Source of the DNA: an uncultured Piscinibacter sp.
GTDB taxonomy: Bacteria > Pseudomonadota > Gammaproteobacteria > Burkholderiales > Burkholderiaceae_C
NCBI RefSeq assembly: GCF_937952055.1
Contig: NZ_CALFYO010000019.1
Location: forward strand, 186,001 to 250,000
Direction of reading: 5' to 3'
DNA: 64,000 nucleotides
Made by a program: the position numbers and the translations under genes. The notes under the pieces were generated by a model. The model did no database searches and was not told the DNA's origin. It saw only the letters and a list, made by a program, of their open reading frames with translations. Shown here piece after piece: positions 56,455-64,000 of the stretch; the stretch's first letter is position 1; each line of letters starts with the position of its first letter.

Positions 56455-58155
56455 TCAGCTCAGACCCCAGACCTGCGAGAGGTACTTCCAGTTGATGAAG
56501 TAGTAGAGGACGAAGGCGACCAGGAACACCATCGCCAGCATGAAGGTGCCCGGCGCCGCGAAGCCGGCCGAGCCGTAGCTCTGCGCCACCACCGTGGGTG
56601 CGGTGCGCGGGATCGGCGTGAAGGTCGGGCTGCTGGCGCCGGCGTCGAGCTTCCTGCCCCACAGCAGCGAACCGACCGTGACGTAGATGTAGATGCCGCC
56701 GCCGACGATGGCCGCCACGCCGGCGATGCCGACCAGGCCCATCATCAGGTAGGCGGCGCCCGGCCATTCGTAGGCCAGCGCCGCGCCCTGGAACGCCATG
56801 TCCCAGTGGCGGCGCGAGACGCCCAGCGTGCCTGCGCCCATCATCACCAGGCAGAAGAAGTACATCGACAGGCCGAACAGGTAGGGCTGCAGCTTCGCCA
56901 GTCCGGGGGCGATCATCTCGCGCTTGAACATCACCGGGATGAGGAAATAGGTCAGCGCCATGAACGACAGCGTGGTGCCCACCACCACCGTGGCGTGGAA
57001 GTGCCCCGGCACGTAGATGGTGTTGTGGATGATCATGTTGAGCTGCTCGGTGCCCATCATCACGCCGGAGATGCCGCCGAGGAAGCCGAAGCCGATGATC
57101 GAGATGAACACGCCGGAGAACACCGGGTTGCCCCATGGCGCCTTGCGCAGCCACTCGAACAGGCCCTTGTTGAAGCCCTTGGCGCGCTGCGCCACTTCCA
57201 TCGCGCCGGGGATGGTCAGGCCGTGGATCATCGAGGCCAGCACCGCGAAGTACATGAAGTAGCTGGTGTTGACGACCTTCCAGCCGGTGGACAGGCCCGG
57301 GTCGGCGAGCAGGTGGTGCGCACTGGCCAACTGCAGGAACAGGATGTAGAGCAGGAAGGCGGTGCGGCTGACGCGCTCGGACATGGGCTTGGCGCCGAAG
57401 GCGATGGCCGCCACCGCGTACCAGATCGAGATGTGCGCCGCCACGTTGATCTGCTGCGACGAGTGGCCGAAGGCCCACCAGATGGTGCGGTAGACGAGCG
57501 GGTCGACCTTGTCGATCACGCCGACCGACATCAGGAAGGTCGGGATCAGGATGATCGCGCCCGAGGCGATGGTGAACACCGCGATGATGCAGGCGGTGAT
57601 GGCGCCGAAGGTGACCAGCGGCACCGAGCCCTGGTAGGTATTCTCCTTCTTCGCGACGACCAGCGTGCCGAGGAATACGAAGCAGCCGATCAGCGCGCCC
57701 ACCGCGAACAGGATCAGGCCGAGGTAGAACGACGGCGCGGCCATCATCGGCACGTAGGACGTCATCATCACGCTCGAGCCGCCCTGGTAGACGGCGACGT
57801 TGTTGGTGACCGCGCCGATCACCATCAGCGCGAAGGCCAGCCAGGCGATCTTCGGCGTCGCCAGCCGGCACCTCAGCAGCGTCGACGAGCAGAAGTACAG
57901 CACCGCGATCTCGAAGAAGATGATCCAGAAGATCAGCATGTCGATGCCGTGCGCCGTGAGCACCTGGTAGAAAGTATCGGCCTCGAGCCAGTGGATCGCC
58001 GGCCAGCGCGTGAGCACCACGCCGATGGCGAGGATGCCGCCGATGAGCAGGAACACCACCGCCGCGACGGCGTTGGCGAGCATCAGCTTCTCGGCGTTGG
58101 CCTCGAACTGCAGGCCGGAGCGGGGGCAGGTACGGTACGTGGTCGCGCTGGACAT
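56455..58155 (-). CDS. Heme-copper subunit I lacking the catalytic tyrosine, sNOR-like
   Basis: 566 residues, about 12-14 membrane helices. All six metal-ligand histidines are present: H69 and H387 (low-spin heme), H385 (high-spin heme), H231, H280 and H281 (CuB). But helix VI reads HSSQQ (231-235) where oxygen reductases have HPEVY or HPIVY, so the cross-linked tyrosine is missing. This is expected for nitric oxide reductases. The gene order CuA subunit - subunit I - SCO resembles the norY/norS-senC (sNOR) clusters of ammonia oxidisers, with ctaB inserted here. The Dnr-type box upstream fits NO reduction. Oxygen reduction cannot be excluded from sequence alone. Confidence 0.75.
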   Translation of the reverse strand: MSSATTYRTCPRSGLQFEANAEKLMLANAVAAVVFLLIGGILAIGVVLTRWPAIHWLEADTFYQVLTAHGIDMLIFWIIFFEIAVLYFCSSTLLRCRLATPKIAWLAFALMVIGAVTNNVAVYQGGSSVMMTSYVPMMAAPSFYLGLILFAVGALIGCFVFLGTLVVAKKENTYQGSVPLVTFGAITACIIAVFTIASGAIILIPTFLMSVGVIDKVDPLVYRTIWWAFGHSSQQINVAAHISIWYAVAAIAFGAKPMSERVSRTAFLLYILFLQLASAHHLLADPGLSTGWKVVNTSYFMYFAVLASMIHGLTIPGAMEVAQRAKGFNKGLFEWLRKAPWGNPVFSGVFISIIGFGFLGGISGVMMGTEQLNMIIHNTIYVPGHFHATVVVGTTLSFMALTYFLIPVMFKREMIAPGLAKLQPYLFGLSMYFFCLVMMGAGTLGVSRRHWDMAFQGAALAYEWPGAAYLMMGLVGIAGVAAIVGGGIYIYVTVGSLLWGRKLDAGASSPTFTPIPRTAPTVVAQSYGSAGFAAPGTFMLAMVFLVAFVLYYFINWKYLSQVWGLS

Positions 58156-58167
58156 GGTCGCCTCCCC

Positions 58168-58707
58168 TTACTTGACGTAGATGCGGCCGACCATCGTGTG
58201 ATGGTTGATGCCGCAGTATTCGTTGCACACCACCGAGTAGGTGCCGGACTGGTTCGGCGTCACCGTCACCACGTGCTCGTAGCCGGGCACGATCTGGATG
58301 TTGATGTTGGCCGGCTGCAGCGAGAAGCCGTGGTTGTAGTCCATGGCCGTGAGGTGCAGCTTGTAGGTCTTGTCCTTCTCCAGCTCGAGGATGGGCCAGA
58401 AGTTCCACAGCCGCGCGATCATGTAGACGTCGCTGCCCCCTGGCGGTGCGACCACCGGGATCTTGTCGGCGGTCTCGGTGCGCACGGTGTACTTGTCGAC
58501 CATCGCCTGCGTCTTGGCGGCGAACTTGTCCGGCGTGGTCTTGTAGGTCTCGGTGGAGAGGTTCTGCTTGCCGTAGATGTGCCAGCCGACCATCATGAAG
58601 AACATGATCAGGCACCAGATCAAGGCGATCACGATCCAGGTGCCTTCCACACGGTCGAGCGGGTGTTTCCACCAGAGGCGCTCTGAGGGGGGCAGGATGG
58701 CGCTCAT
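58168..58707 (-). CDS. Subunit II with CuA site, partner of the sNOR-like subunit
   Basis: 179 residues. One membrane helix (about 23-45) and a cupredoxin domain. The CuA ligands are complete: an early His in DYNHGFSL and C-x3-C-x3-H-x2-M in VVCNEYCGINHHTMVG. It is shorter than canonical oxidase subunit II, with a single helix. It should accept electrons from a cytochrome c. The gene is 12 bases upstream of subunit I. Confidence 0.85.
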   Translation of the reverse strand: MSAILPPSERLWWKHPLDRVEGTWIVIALIWCLIMFFMMVGWHIYGKQNLSTETYKTTPDKFAAKTQAMVDKYTVRTETADKIPVVAPPGGSDVYMIARLWNFWPILELEKDKTYKLHLTAMDYNHGFSLQPANINIQIVPGYEHVVTVTPNQSGTYSVVCNEYCGINHHTMVGRIYVK

Positions 58708-58747
58708 CGGATGTCTCCTCGGGTGGTTGCAGTGATGGGCCGGGCCG

Positions 58748-58903
58748 CTACTTGGCCAGCGGGATCGTCAGGATGTCGATGACACCCCACAGCGTGTACA
58801 GCACCATCGGGATCAGGACGCCGAGGAAGAGCAGCAGGAAAGGGTTGTCGAGCAACTGCTGCATCCAGGGCACCGGCTCGTTGTCGTGGTCCGTGGGGCT
58901 CAT
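58748..58903 (-). CDS. 51-residue membrane protein, first gene of the sNOR-like operon
   Basis: Short frame from the ATG at 58903, preceded by GGAGAA, to the TAG at 58748-58750. The product begins MSPTDHDNEPVPWMQQLLDN and has one membrane span, FLLLFLGVLIPMVLYTLWGV, then IDILTIPLAK. It is acidic outside and hydrophobic inside, like small oxidase subunits. It lies 40 bases before the CuA subunit gene and directly after the Dnr-box promoter, so it is probably a subunit or assembly factor. A longer overlapping frame (58704-58949) is Arg/Pro-rich and not credible. Confidence 0.7.
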   Translation of the reverse strand: MSPTDHDNEPVPWMQQLLDNPFLLLFLGVLIPMVLYTLWGVIDILTIPLAK

Positions 58904-58960
58904 CGTGGTTCTCCGGTCGGATCGATGCGCAGGACTGGCGGCGCATCACGCGCTGCGCCG

Positions 58961-59002
58961 ATTCTGAGAACCTCTCTGTTTCGCCGACTTGAACCAGTTC
59001 AA
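58961..59002 (-). promoter_or_regulatory. Dnr-type box and -10 of the sNOR-like operon
   Basis: TTGAACCAGTTCAA (58989-59002) is identical to the nirS box. On the minus strand the class II -10 position 58966-58961 reads CAGAAT, four of six matches. The predicted start near 58954 gives a leader of about 50 bases to the small membrane protein gene. The box may also affect ctaA on the plus strand, where TACGAT (59045-59050) is a possible -10. Confidence 0.75.
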
Positions 59003-59079
59003 GAATTCCGAGTGGTGCGCTGCAGCAGTGGCATCGCCGCCGGCTACGATGGGCAAGAGCACCTTCTTCGCATCACGGC

Positions 59080-60009
59080 ATGAGCCTCACCGATCGTCGC
59101 TATCGCGTCCTGCGTCGCCTCGCGCTGCTGTGCGCGACCTTGATGCTGGTGGTGACCAGCCTGAGCGCCTTCATCCGCCAGTCCAATGCGGGCCTGGGCT
59201 GTGCCGACTGGCCGGCCTGCTACGGCCAGGAACTGCGTCGCCTGCAGCAGGGCCTGGCGGCGTCCGACGAGGTGCAGGCGGCCACAGCGACAGCGCGCCT
59301 GGTGCATCGCCTGTCGGCGTCGATGGCGCTGCTGCTGGTCATCACGATGGTGCTGGTGTGCTTCGGCTCGAGGCCGCTGTTCGTGCGCGAGGGCCTGCTC
59401 GCGCTGGCGTTGCTGCTGCTGGCGCTGGGACTCGCCGTGCTCGGCTTCTGGAGCAGCGCCGCGCGCGTGCCCGCCGTGGCGATGGGCAACCTGCTCGGCG
59501 GCTTCCTGATGCTGGCGCTGTGCGTGCGCCTGGCCACGCCGCGAGAGTCGCCGCCATCGGGCCTGCGCGCCTGGATCGCGGTCGCGGCATTGCTGGCGAC
59601 GATGCAGGTGGCGCTCGGTGGCCTGCTCAGTGCCTCGCATGCCGGCCTGAGCTGCAGCGGCTGGAGCGATTGCGGACTGCGCGACGCGCTGCAGGCGTCC
59701 GGCTGGCAGAGCATGGATCCCTGGCGCGAGCCGGTGCTGAACGCCGTGCCGCCGGTCAATCCGGCAGGCGCGCTGGCCAACAGCGTGCATCGCCATGCCG
59801 GCGTGGTGCTGTCGCTGGTGCTGCTGGGGCTGGCCATGACGTTGTTTCGACGCGGGCGAACGCGAAGTGCGGCCCTGCTGACGCTGCTGCTCGTCGCGCA
59901 GGTGGCGGCCGGCGCAGCACTGGCGGCATCGATGCTGCCGCTGGGCTTGGCCCTGCTGCACAACCTGCTCGCCGCGGCCCTGCTGTCCGCGTTGGTGGCG
60001 TTGCTGTGA
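59080..60009 (+). CDS. ctaA: Heme A synthase (COX15/CtaA family)
   Basis: 309 residues, eight membrane helices in two halves. Conserved histidines lie in ARLVHRLSAS, NSVHRHAGV and LLHNLLA, and the first loop has the pair GLGCADWPACYG, with a second SCSGWSDC loop. It converts heme O to heme A. Divergent from the sNOR-like operon and sharing its regulatory gap. The heme of that enzyme is thus probably O or A type, although a conventional aa3 oxidase elsewhere could be the true client. Confidence 0.9.
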   Translation: MSLTDRRYRVLRRLALLCATLMLVVTSLSAFIRQSNAGLGCADWPACYGQELRRLQQGLAASDEVQAATATARLVHRLSASMALLLVITMVLVCFGSRPLFVREGLLALALLLLALGLAVLGFWSSAARVPAVAMGNLLGGFLMLALCVRLATPRESPPSGLRAWIAVAALLATMQVALGGLLSASHAGLSCSGWSDCGLRDALQASGWQSMDPWREPVLNAVPPVNPAGALANSVHRHAGVVLSLVLLGLAMTLFRRGRTRSAALLTLLLVAQVAAGAALAASMLPLGLALLHNLLAAALLSALVALL

Positions 60010-60040
60010 AGCGCTGCGCCACCGCGCAGGCGGCGCGCGA

Positions 60041-60439
60041 TCAGTGCAGCGGGGCGGGCGCGGTGGGCTGCGAGAAGCCGCGCCGGGCGCCGCGCGGCAC
60101 CGGCCGGGGCTCCTCGCGCGCGGGCGCGGCAACGGCCTGCGGCGCGTAGGCCGGGCCATGGACGCCGAGCAGGCGGCTGAGCAGCCAGCTCGTCCCGATG
60201 AACACACCGATTCCGGCCACGCTCGCGGCCGCGAGCATCGCGCCCAGCGTCCAGGGCGTGAAGGCGAAGCCCAGGCCGACGCCGGCGAGCAGCGCGGCGC
60301 CTGCCGCACGCAGGCGTCCGCGGGCGTCGAGCAGCCCGGTCACGGCGGCCACGTAGGAGGCGATGAACAGGCCCAGCAGAAGCAACTGGGCCCAGAGCAG
60401 GACGGGCGGTTGGTCGTGGAGCGCAGCGAAGGGGTTCAC
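60041..60439 (-). CDS. Uncharacterised membrane protein
   Basis: 132 residues from the GTG at 60439 (AAAGGTGATG upstream); an ATG at 60469 would add ten residues. Three predicted membrane helices: LLWAQLLLLGLFIASYVAAV, then two alanine/glycine-rich spans. The tail is proline-rich and cytoplasmic. No family recognised. Convergent with ctaA. Confidence 0.6.
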   Translation of the reverse strand: MNPFAALHDQPPVLLWAQLLLLGLFIASYVAAVTGLLDARGRLRAAGAALLAGVGLGFAFTPWTLGAMLAAASVAGIGVFIGTSWLLSRLLGVHGPAYAPQAVAAPAREEPRPVPRGARRGFSQPTAPAPLH

Positions 60440-60565
60440 GTCATCACCTTTCGGGTTGGACGTGAGCATGAATCAGTTACAAGATGTTTTCCAGCGCATT
60501 CACGATGGCTCCACGCCGGCCGTGGTTCAAATCACGCACCGGATCCCCCGAACGCGGGGTGCGCA

Positions 60566-61270
60566 CTACACCGCGCAGTAACGTTCCTGGATCTCGCGGT
60601 CGGCGAGCAGCGCGGCGGCGCTGCCTTCGTGCGCGATGCGGCCCTGGTCGAGGATGTAGGCGCGGTCCGAGATCGACAGCGCGCGTTCGACGTTCTGTTC
60701 GACCAGCAGGATGGTCGTGCCGTCGCGCTTCATCTGCTCGAACAGCAGGAACATCTCCTGCACCAGCAGCGGCATGATGCCCTCCGAGGGTTCGTCGAGC
60801 AGGATCATGCGCGGCTTGCTCATCATCGCGCGCGCGATGGCGAGCATCTGCTGCTCGCCGCCCGACAGCGAGGTGCCTTCCTGGTCCATGCGCTCGGCCA
60901 GCCGCGGGAAAGTCCTGGCGATCTGGTCGATGCGCTCGCGCTCGGCATGGCGCTCGCGGCCGGCGATCAGGCCCAGGCGCAGGTTCTCCAGCACGGTCAG
61001 GCCGGCCACGATGCGCCGCTCTTCGGGCACGTAGGCCAGGCCGCGGTGGTAACGCGCATGGGCGGGCAGGGCGAGGATCTCCTGGCCGTCGAAGCGCACG
61101 CTGCCACCGCGCTTGGCGAGCAAGCCCATGATGGCCTTGAGCGTGCTCGTCTTGCCGGCGCCGTTGCGGCCCATCAGCGTGACGATCTCGCCTGGCCGCA
61201 CCTCGAAGCGCAGGCCCTGCACGACGTGGCTGCGGTCGTACCAGGCGTCGAGTGCGTCGACTTGCAGCAT
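60566..61270 (-). CDS. livF: Branched-chain amino acid ABC transporter ATP-binding protein LivF
   Basis: 234 residues. Walker A GRNGAGKT, signature LSGGEQQ, Walker B MILLDEPSEG and the LivF-type YVPEERR segment. One of two ATPases of a liv-type importer; last gene of the operon, two bases after livG. Confidence 0.93.
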   Translation of the reverse strand: MLQVDALDAWYDRSHVVQGLRFEVRPGEIVTLMGRNGAGKTSTLKAIMGLLAKRGGSVRFDGQEILALPAHARYHRGLAYVPEERRIVAGLTVLENLRLGLIAGRERHAERERIDQIARTFPRLAERMDQEGTSLSGGEQQMLAIARAMMSKPRMILLDEPSEGIMPLLVQEMFLLFEQMKRDGTTILLVEQNVERALSISDRAYILDQGRIAHEGSAAALLADREIQERYCAV

Positions 61271-61272
61271 GG

Positions 61273-62019
61273 TCAGCCCTGCCCCAGGTAGACGCGCCGC
61301 ACGTCGGCGTTGGCGCGGATCTCGTCGGGCGTGCCCTCGGCGAGGAACTCGCCGTGGTGCAGCACGAGCAGCCGCTCGCAGATGCCCATCACCAGCTTCA
61401 TCTTGTGCTCGACGAGGATCACCGAGCGCTCGGCGGCGAGCTCGACGATGAGATCCATCATCACCTTCGTCTCCTCCGGCGACATGCCGGCGGTGGGCTC
61501 GTCCATCAGCAGCAGCACCGGCTCGGCGGCCAGTGCCATCGCCACCTCGAGCGCGCGTTGCTGTCCGTGCGCCAGGTCGGAGGCCGGCCGATCGTGCAGG
61601 TGGGCGAGGCCCACGCGCGCCAGCAACTCGTGGGCGCGATCGGTCAGCGCCTCGAGCTTCGCACGCGGCGTGAGCAGCTGGTAGCGGCTGCTGCGCATCT
61701 GCGCCGCCACGCGCACGTTCTCGTGGGCGCTGAGCTGCTTGAAGACGTTGGTGATCTGGAAGCTCTTGGCGATGCCGTGACGCGCGAACTCGTGCTGCGC
61801 GAGGCCGGTGATGTCGCGGCCCTGGAACTTCAGGCTGCCGCTGGACGGCGGGAACGCACCGCTGACGACGTTGAAGAAGGTGCTCTTGCCGGCGCCGTTG
61901 GGGCCGATGATGGCACTGAGCCTGCCGGCCTCGAACCTCGCCGTGACGTTGTTCAGCGCGACGAACTTGCCGAAGCGCATGCTCACGCCCTGCACCTCGA
62001 GAATCGGCGCTGCATTCAC
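61273..62019 (-). CDS. livG: Branched-chain amino acid ABC transporter ATP-binding protein LivG
   Basis: 248 residues from a GTG that overlaps the livM stop (GTGA). Walker A GPNGAGKST and Walker B LLLMDEPTAGM are intact. The signature position reads DLAHGQQRALE, with His-Gly in place of Ser-Gly, a known LivG variant. The MKLVMGICERLLVLHHGE segment is typical. Confidence 0.92.
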   Translation of the reverse strand: MNAAPILEVQGVSMRFGKFVALNNVTARFEAGRLSAIIGPNGAGKSTFFNVVSGAFPPSSGSLKFQGRDITGLAQHEFARHGIAKSFQITNVFKQLSAHENVRVAAQMRSSRYQLLTPRAKLEALTDRAHELLARVGLAHLHDRPASDLAHGQQRALEVAMALAAEPVLLLMDEPTAGMSPEETKVMMDLIVELAAERSVILVEHKMKLVMGICERLLVLHHGEFLAEGTPDEIRANADVRRVYLGQG

Positions 62020-62966
62020 TTCGCGCGCTCCAGACGGCGCACGATGGTGCCCCAGATGCCCGCCGGGAAGAACAGCACGAAGAACATGAACACCGCGCCG
62101 ACCACCGCCATCCAGTGCTTGGTGTAGACGGTCACCACGTCTTCCAGCGTGAGAAACACCGCCGCGCCGACGAAGGGGCCGAAGAAGGTGCCCATGCCGC
62201 CGAGCAGGCACATCATCACCGCCTGGCCCGACAGCAGGTAGTGCAGCGAATCGATCGGCACCACCGACAGGTGCAGCGCGCGCAGGGCGCCGGCCAAGCC
62301 GCAGATCAGCGCCGACAGCACGAACACCAGCAGCTTGGTGCGCGCCACGTCGTAGCCGCACGCGGCGGCGCGGCGGTCGTTCTCGCGCACCGCCTCGATC
62401 ACCGCGCCGAAGGGCGAGGCCAGCACGCGCGAGACGAACCACAGCGCCAGTGCCACGAAGGCGAGGATCACGTAGTACTTGGTCACCGGGTTGATGAAGT
62501 CGAGCACCCAGGGACCGAGGTGGATCTCCGGCACCTGGATGCCGCGCAGGCCGTTCTCGCCGCCGGTCCAGCGCTCGGCCTTGTAGAAGGCGTAGTAGAC
62601 GATCTGGCCGAGGGCGAGCGTGACCATCGAGAAGTAGATGCCGCGCGTGCGGATGGCGAGGAAGCCGACCACCAGCCCGGCCAGGCCGGCCGCCGCCACG
62701 CCGGCCACCACCGCCAGCCACCAGGGCCAGCCACCATGCACCATGGCGATGCCGGTGAGGTAGCTGCCCACGCCGAGGAAGGCCGCATGGCCGAAGGACA
62801 GCAGGCCGGTGTAGCCGAACAGCAGGTTGAAGCCGACCGCGAACAGGCCGAACAGCAGGATGTTGATCGCCAGCGCGTGATAGGGCATGAGCAGCGGGAA
62901 GACGAGCAGGAAGGCGAGCACCGCCGCCACGCGGTGCCGCCTGACCAGATCGAAGACCCCCTTCAC
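62016..62966 (-). CDS. livM: Branched-chain amino acid ABC transporter permease LivM
   Basis: 316 residues from a GTG that overlaps the livH stop. About ten helices; LLFGYTGLLSFGHAAFLGVGSY and a later RENDRRAAACGYD loop (the EAA-like contact with LivG/F) are diagnostic. Confidence 0.93.
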   Translation of the reverse strand: MKGVFDLVRRHRVAAVLAFLLVFPLLMPYHALAINILLFGLFAVGFNLLFGYTGLLSFGHAAFLGVGSYLTGIAMVHGGWPWWLAVVAGVAAAGLAGLVVGFLAIRTRGIYFSMVTLALGQIVYYAFYKAERWTGGENGLRGIQVPEIHLGPWVLDFINPVTKYYVILAFVALALWFVSRVLASPFGAVIEAVRENDRRAAACGYDVARTKLLVFVLSALICGLAGALRALHLSVVPIDSLHYLLSGQAVMMCLLGGMGTFFGPFVGAAVFLTLEDVVTVYTKHWMAVVGAVFMFFVLFFPAGIWGTIVRRLERAK

Positions 62967-63844
62967 GACATGAGCCCCTTCTTGCCGAAGAAGCCCTGCG
63001 GGCGGATCAGCAGCACCACCGCCATCAGCACGAAGATCGACAGCTCGGCGAGGTCGGGTGCGAACAGCGAGGTCAGCGAGAACACGATGCCGACCAGCAG
63101 CCCGGCGAGCACGGCGCCGGGCAGCGAGCCCATGCCGCCGACCACGGTGACGACGAAGCTCTCGGCGAGCACGTGGATGCCCATCTCCGGATTGACCGCG
63201 CGCGTCGGCGCGGCGAGCACGCCGGACAGCCCGGCGATGCCGGTGCCGATGCCGAACACCACCAGCCAGACGCGCGCCACGTCGATGCCCAGCACCTTGC
63301 AGATCTCGCCGTCGCGCGAACCGGCGCGCACGATCAGGCCGTAGCGCGTCTTCTCGAGGAACAGCCACAGCGCCAGCACCACCACCGCGGTGGCGACGAT
63401 GAGGAACAGCCGGTACTTCGGGAAGTAGCCGATGCCCAGGTCGACCGCACCGCGCAGTTCCGGCGGCGTGGACGAGGGCAGGCCCTCGATGCCGAACATC
63501 ACCCGCATCGCCTCGATCAGCACCCAGGACAGGCCGAAGGTCAACAGCAGCGGGTAGTCGATGCCGCGGCCGTACAGCGGCCGCACCAGGAAGCGCTCGG
63601 TGACCAGTCCGATGGCCCCCACCACCAGCGGCGTGAGCACCAGGCTGAACCAGAAGTTGCCGGTGAGGCCGAGGAAGTACAGCCCGACGAAGGCGCCGAC
63701 CATGAAGAACGCGCCATGGGCGAAGTTCACCACGGTCAGCATGCCGAAGATCAGGCTCAGGCCGACGGCGAGCAGCGCGTACACGGCACCGAGGGCGATG
63801 CCGGTCACCAGCTGCAGCGCGAGCAGCGAGGGGGTGATTTCCAT
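62963..63844 (-). CDS. livH: Branched-chain amino acid ABC transporter permease LivH
   Basis: 293 residues. Eight or so helices; GAVYALLAVGLSLIFGMLTV, VNFAHGAFFMVGAF and the RDGEICKVLGID loop are family signatures. GGMGSLPGAVLAGLLVG near the end is also standard. Confidence 0.93.
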   Translation of the reverse strand: MEITPSLLALQLVTGIALGAVYALLAVGLSLIFGMLTVVNFAHGAFFMVGAFVGLYFLGLTGNFWFSLVLTPLVVGAIGLVTERFLVRPLYGRGIDYPLLLTFGLSWVLIEAMRVMFGIEGLPSSTPPELRGAVDLGIGYFPKYRLFLIVATAVVVLALWLFLEKTRYGLIVRAGSRDGEICKVLGIDVARVWLVVFGIGTGIAGLSGVLAAPTRAVNPEMGIHVLAESFVVTVVGGMGSLPGAVLAGLLVGIVFSLTSLFAPDLAELSIFVLMAVVLLIRPQGFFGKKGLMS

Positions 63845-63857
63845 CGGAGCGGCGCGA

Positions 63858-64000
63858 TCAGGTCGTGACCTTGTGCCCCATCTCCTCGCAGGTGCGAAGA
63901 TTCTTCTCGTCCGCGGCCTCGATGGCGAGCACGTTGAACACGTCGTACTTGTCCTTCATGCTCTTGCTCTTGCTCTCGACGATGACCACCGACTGCACCG
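63858..64000 (-). CDS. Substrate-binding protein of the liv transporter, C-terminal end
   Basis: The last 46 or so residues before the window edge, containing KSKSMKDKYDVFNVLAIEAA and ending CEEMGHKVTT. It is in the livK position, 13 bases upstream of livH. Amino-acid specificity (branched-chain, amide or other) cannot be told from this piece. Confidence 0.7.
   Translation of the reverse strand, partial: VQSVVIVESKSKSMKDKYDVFNVLAIEAADEKNLRTCEEMGHKVTT

Noticed and set aside
58704..58949. 81-codon minus-strand frame at the head of the sNOR-like operon
   Set aside because: Arg/Pro/His-rich, no hydrophobic segment and no good ribosome site; the overlapping 51-residue frame has all of these features.
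60510..60560. T-arm-like GGTTCAAATC sequence that might mark a tRNA gene
   Set aside because: The flanking bases do not form a five-base T stem, and no acceptor, D or anticodon arm can be drawn. The nearby CCCCG/CGGGG hairpin is a separate small stem without a T-run.

Overview
The window is a very GC-rich, densely coded chromosome segment. It most resembles a facultatively denitrifying betaproteobacterium of the order Burkholderiales (Rubrivivax/Leptothrix-like). This is inferred from the gene families, the overlapping start/stop codons and the codon use; no rRNA or marker gene is present. No IS element, prophage, tRNA, rRNA or CRISPR array was seen. No gap between genes exceeds about 250 bases.

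Layout. (1) 1-4659: tail of a nitric oxide reductase accessory cluster (norQ end, a membrane polyferredoxin, norD), then a Dnr-type Crp/Fnr regulator and nirE. (2) 4723-14476: sensor kinase, acyl-CoA ligase, large secreted subtilase with a clear terminator, Rieske-like protein with altered ligands, small lipoprotein and a TPR-GGDEF protein. (3) 14590-20252: neutral-lipid block with an alpha/beta hydrolase, two WS/DGAT acyltransferases, oleate hydratase and a DUF2853 protein. (4) 20417-31337: complete nine-gene V/A-type ATPase operon, coupled by overlapping codons to a natural esterase/Baeyer-Villiger-type monooxygenase fusion and followed by a CopD-like protein. (5) 31390-37607: glgX, a third WS/DGAT, fadD and an unknown gene. 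(6) 37691-46039 (minus): nirS-M-C-F-DL-G-H-J-N, cytochrome cd1 nitrite reductase with heme d1 biosynthesis. (7) 46263-48692: ubiU-V-T for oxygen-independent ubiquinone synthesis. (8) 58903-48697 (minus): ten-gene operon with a small membrane protein, a CuA subunit and a heme-copper subunit I that lacks the catalytic tyrosine (sNOR-like), ctaB, SCO, two cytochrome b proteins fused to iron-sulfur/flavin modules, a second degenerate heme-copper subunit and an Hly-III protein; ctaA is divergent. (9) 60041-64000: unknown membrane protein and a liv branched-chain amino-acid ABC transporter.

Regulation ties the blocks together. A consensus FNR/ANR box (TTGAT-N4-ATCAA) overlaps the norD stop codon upstream of dnr. 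An identical second type of box (TTGAACCAGTTCAA, either strand) lies upstream of nirE, nirS and the sNOR-like operon. Variants lie upstream of ubiUVT, the V-type ATPase and fadD. In several cases a -10-like hexamer sits where a class II (-41.5) activator site predicts. The implied scheme is a low-oxygen/NO cascade (FNR/ANR, then Dnr) driving nitrite and NO reduction, heme d1 synthesis and anaerobic quinone synthesis, possibly with energy and lipid functions.

The best candidate for an undescribed system is 48697-58903: a putative NO-reducing heme-copper enzyme encoded with a paralogous degenerate heme-copper subunit, a cytochrome b-ferredoxin-MvhD fusion and a cytochrome b-[2Fe-2S]-flavin reductase fusion.
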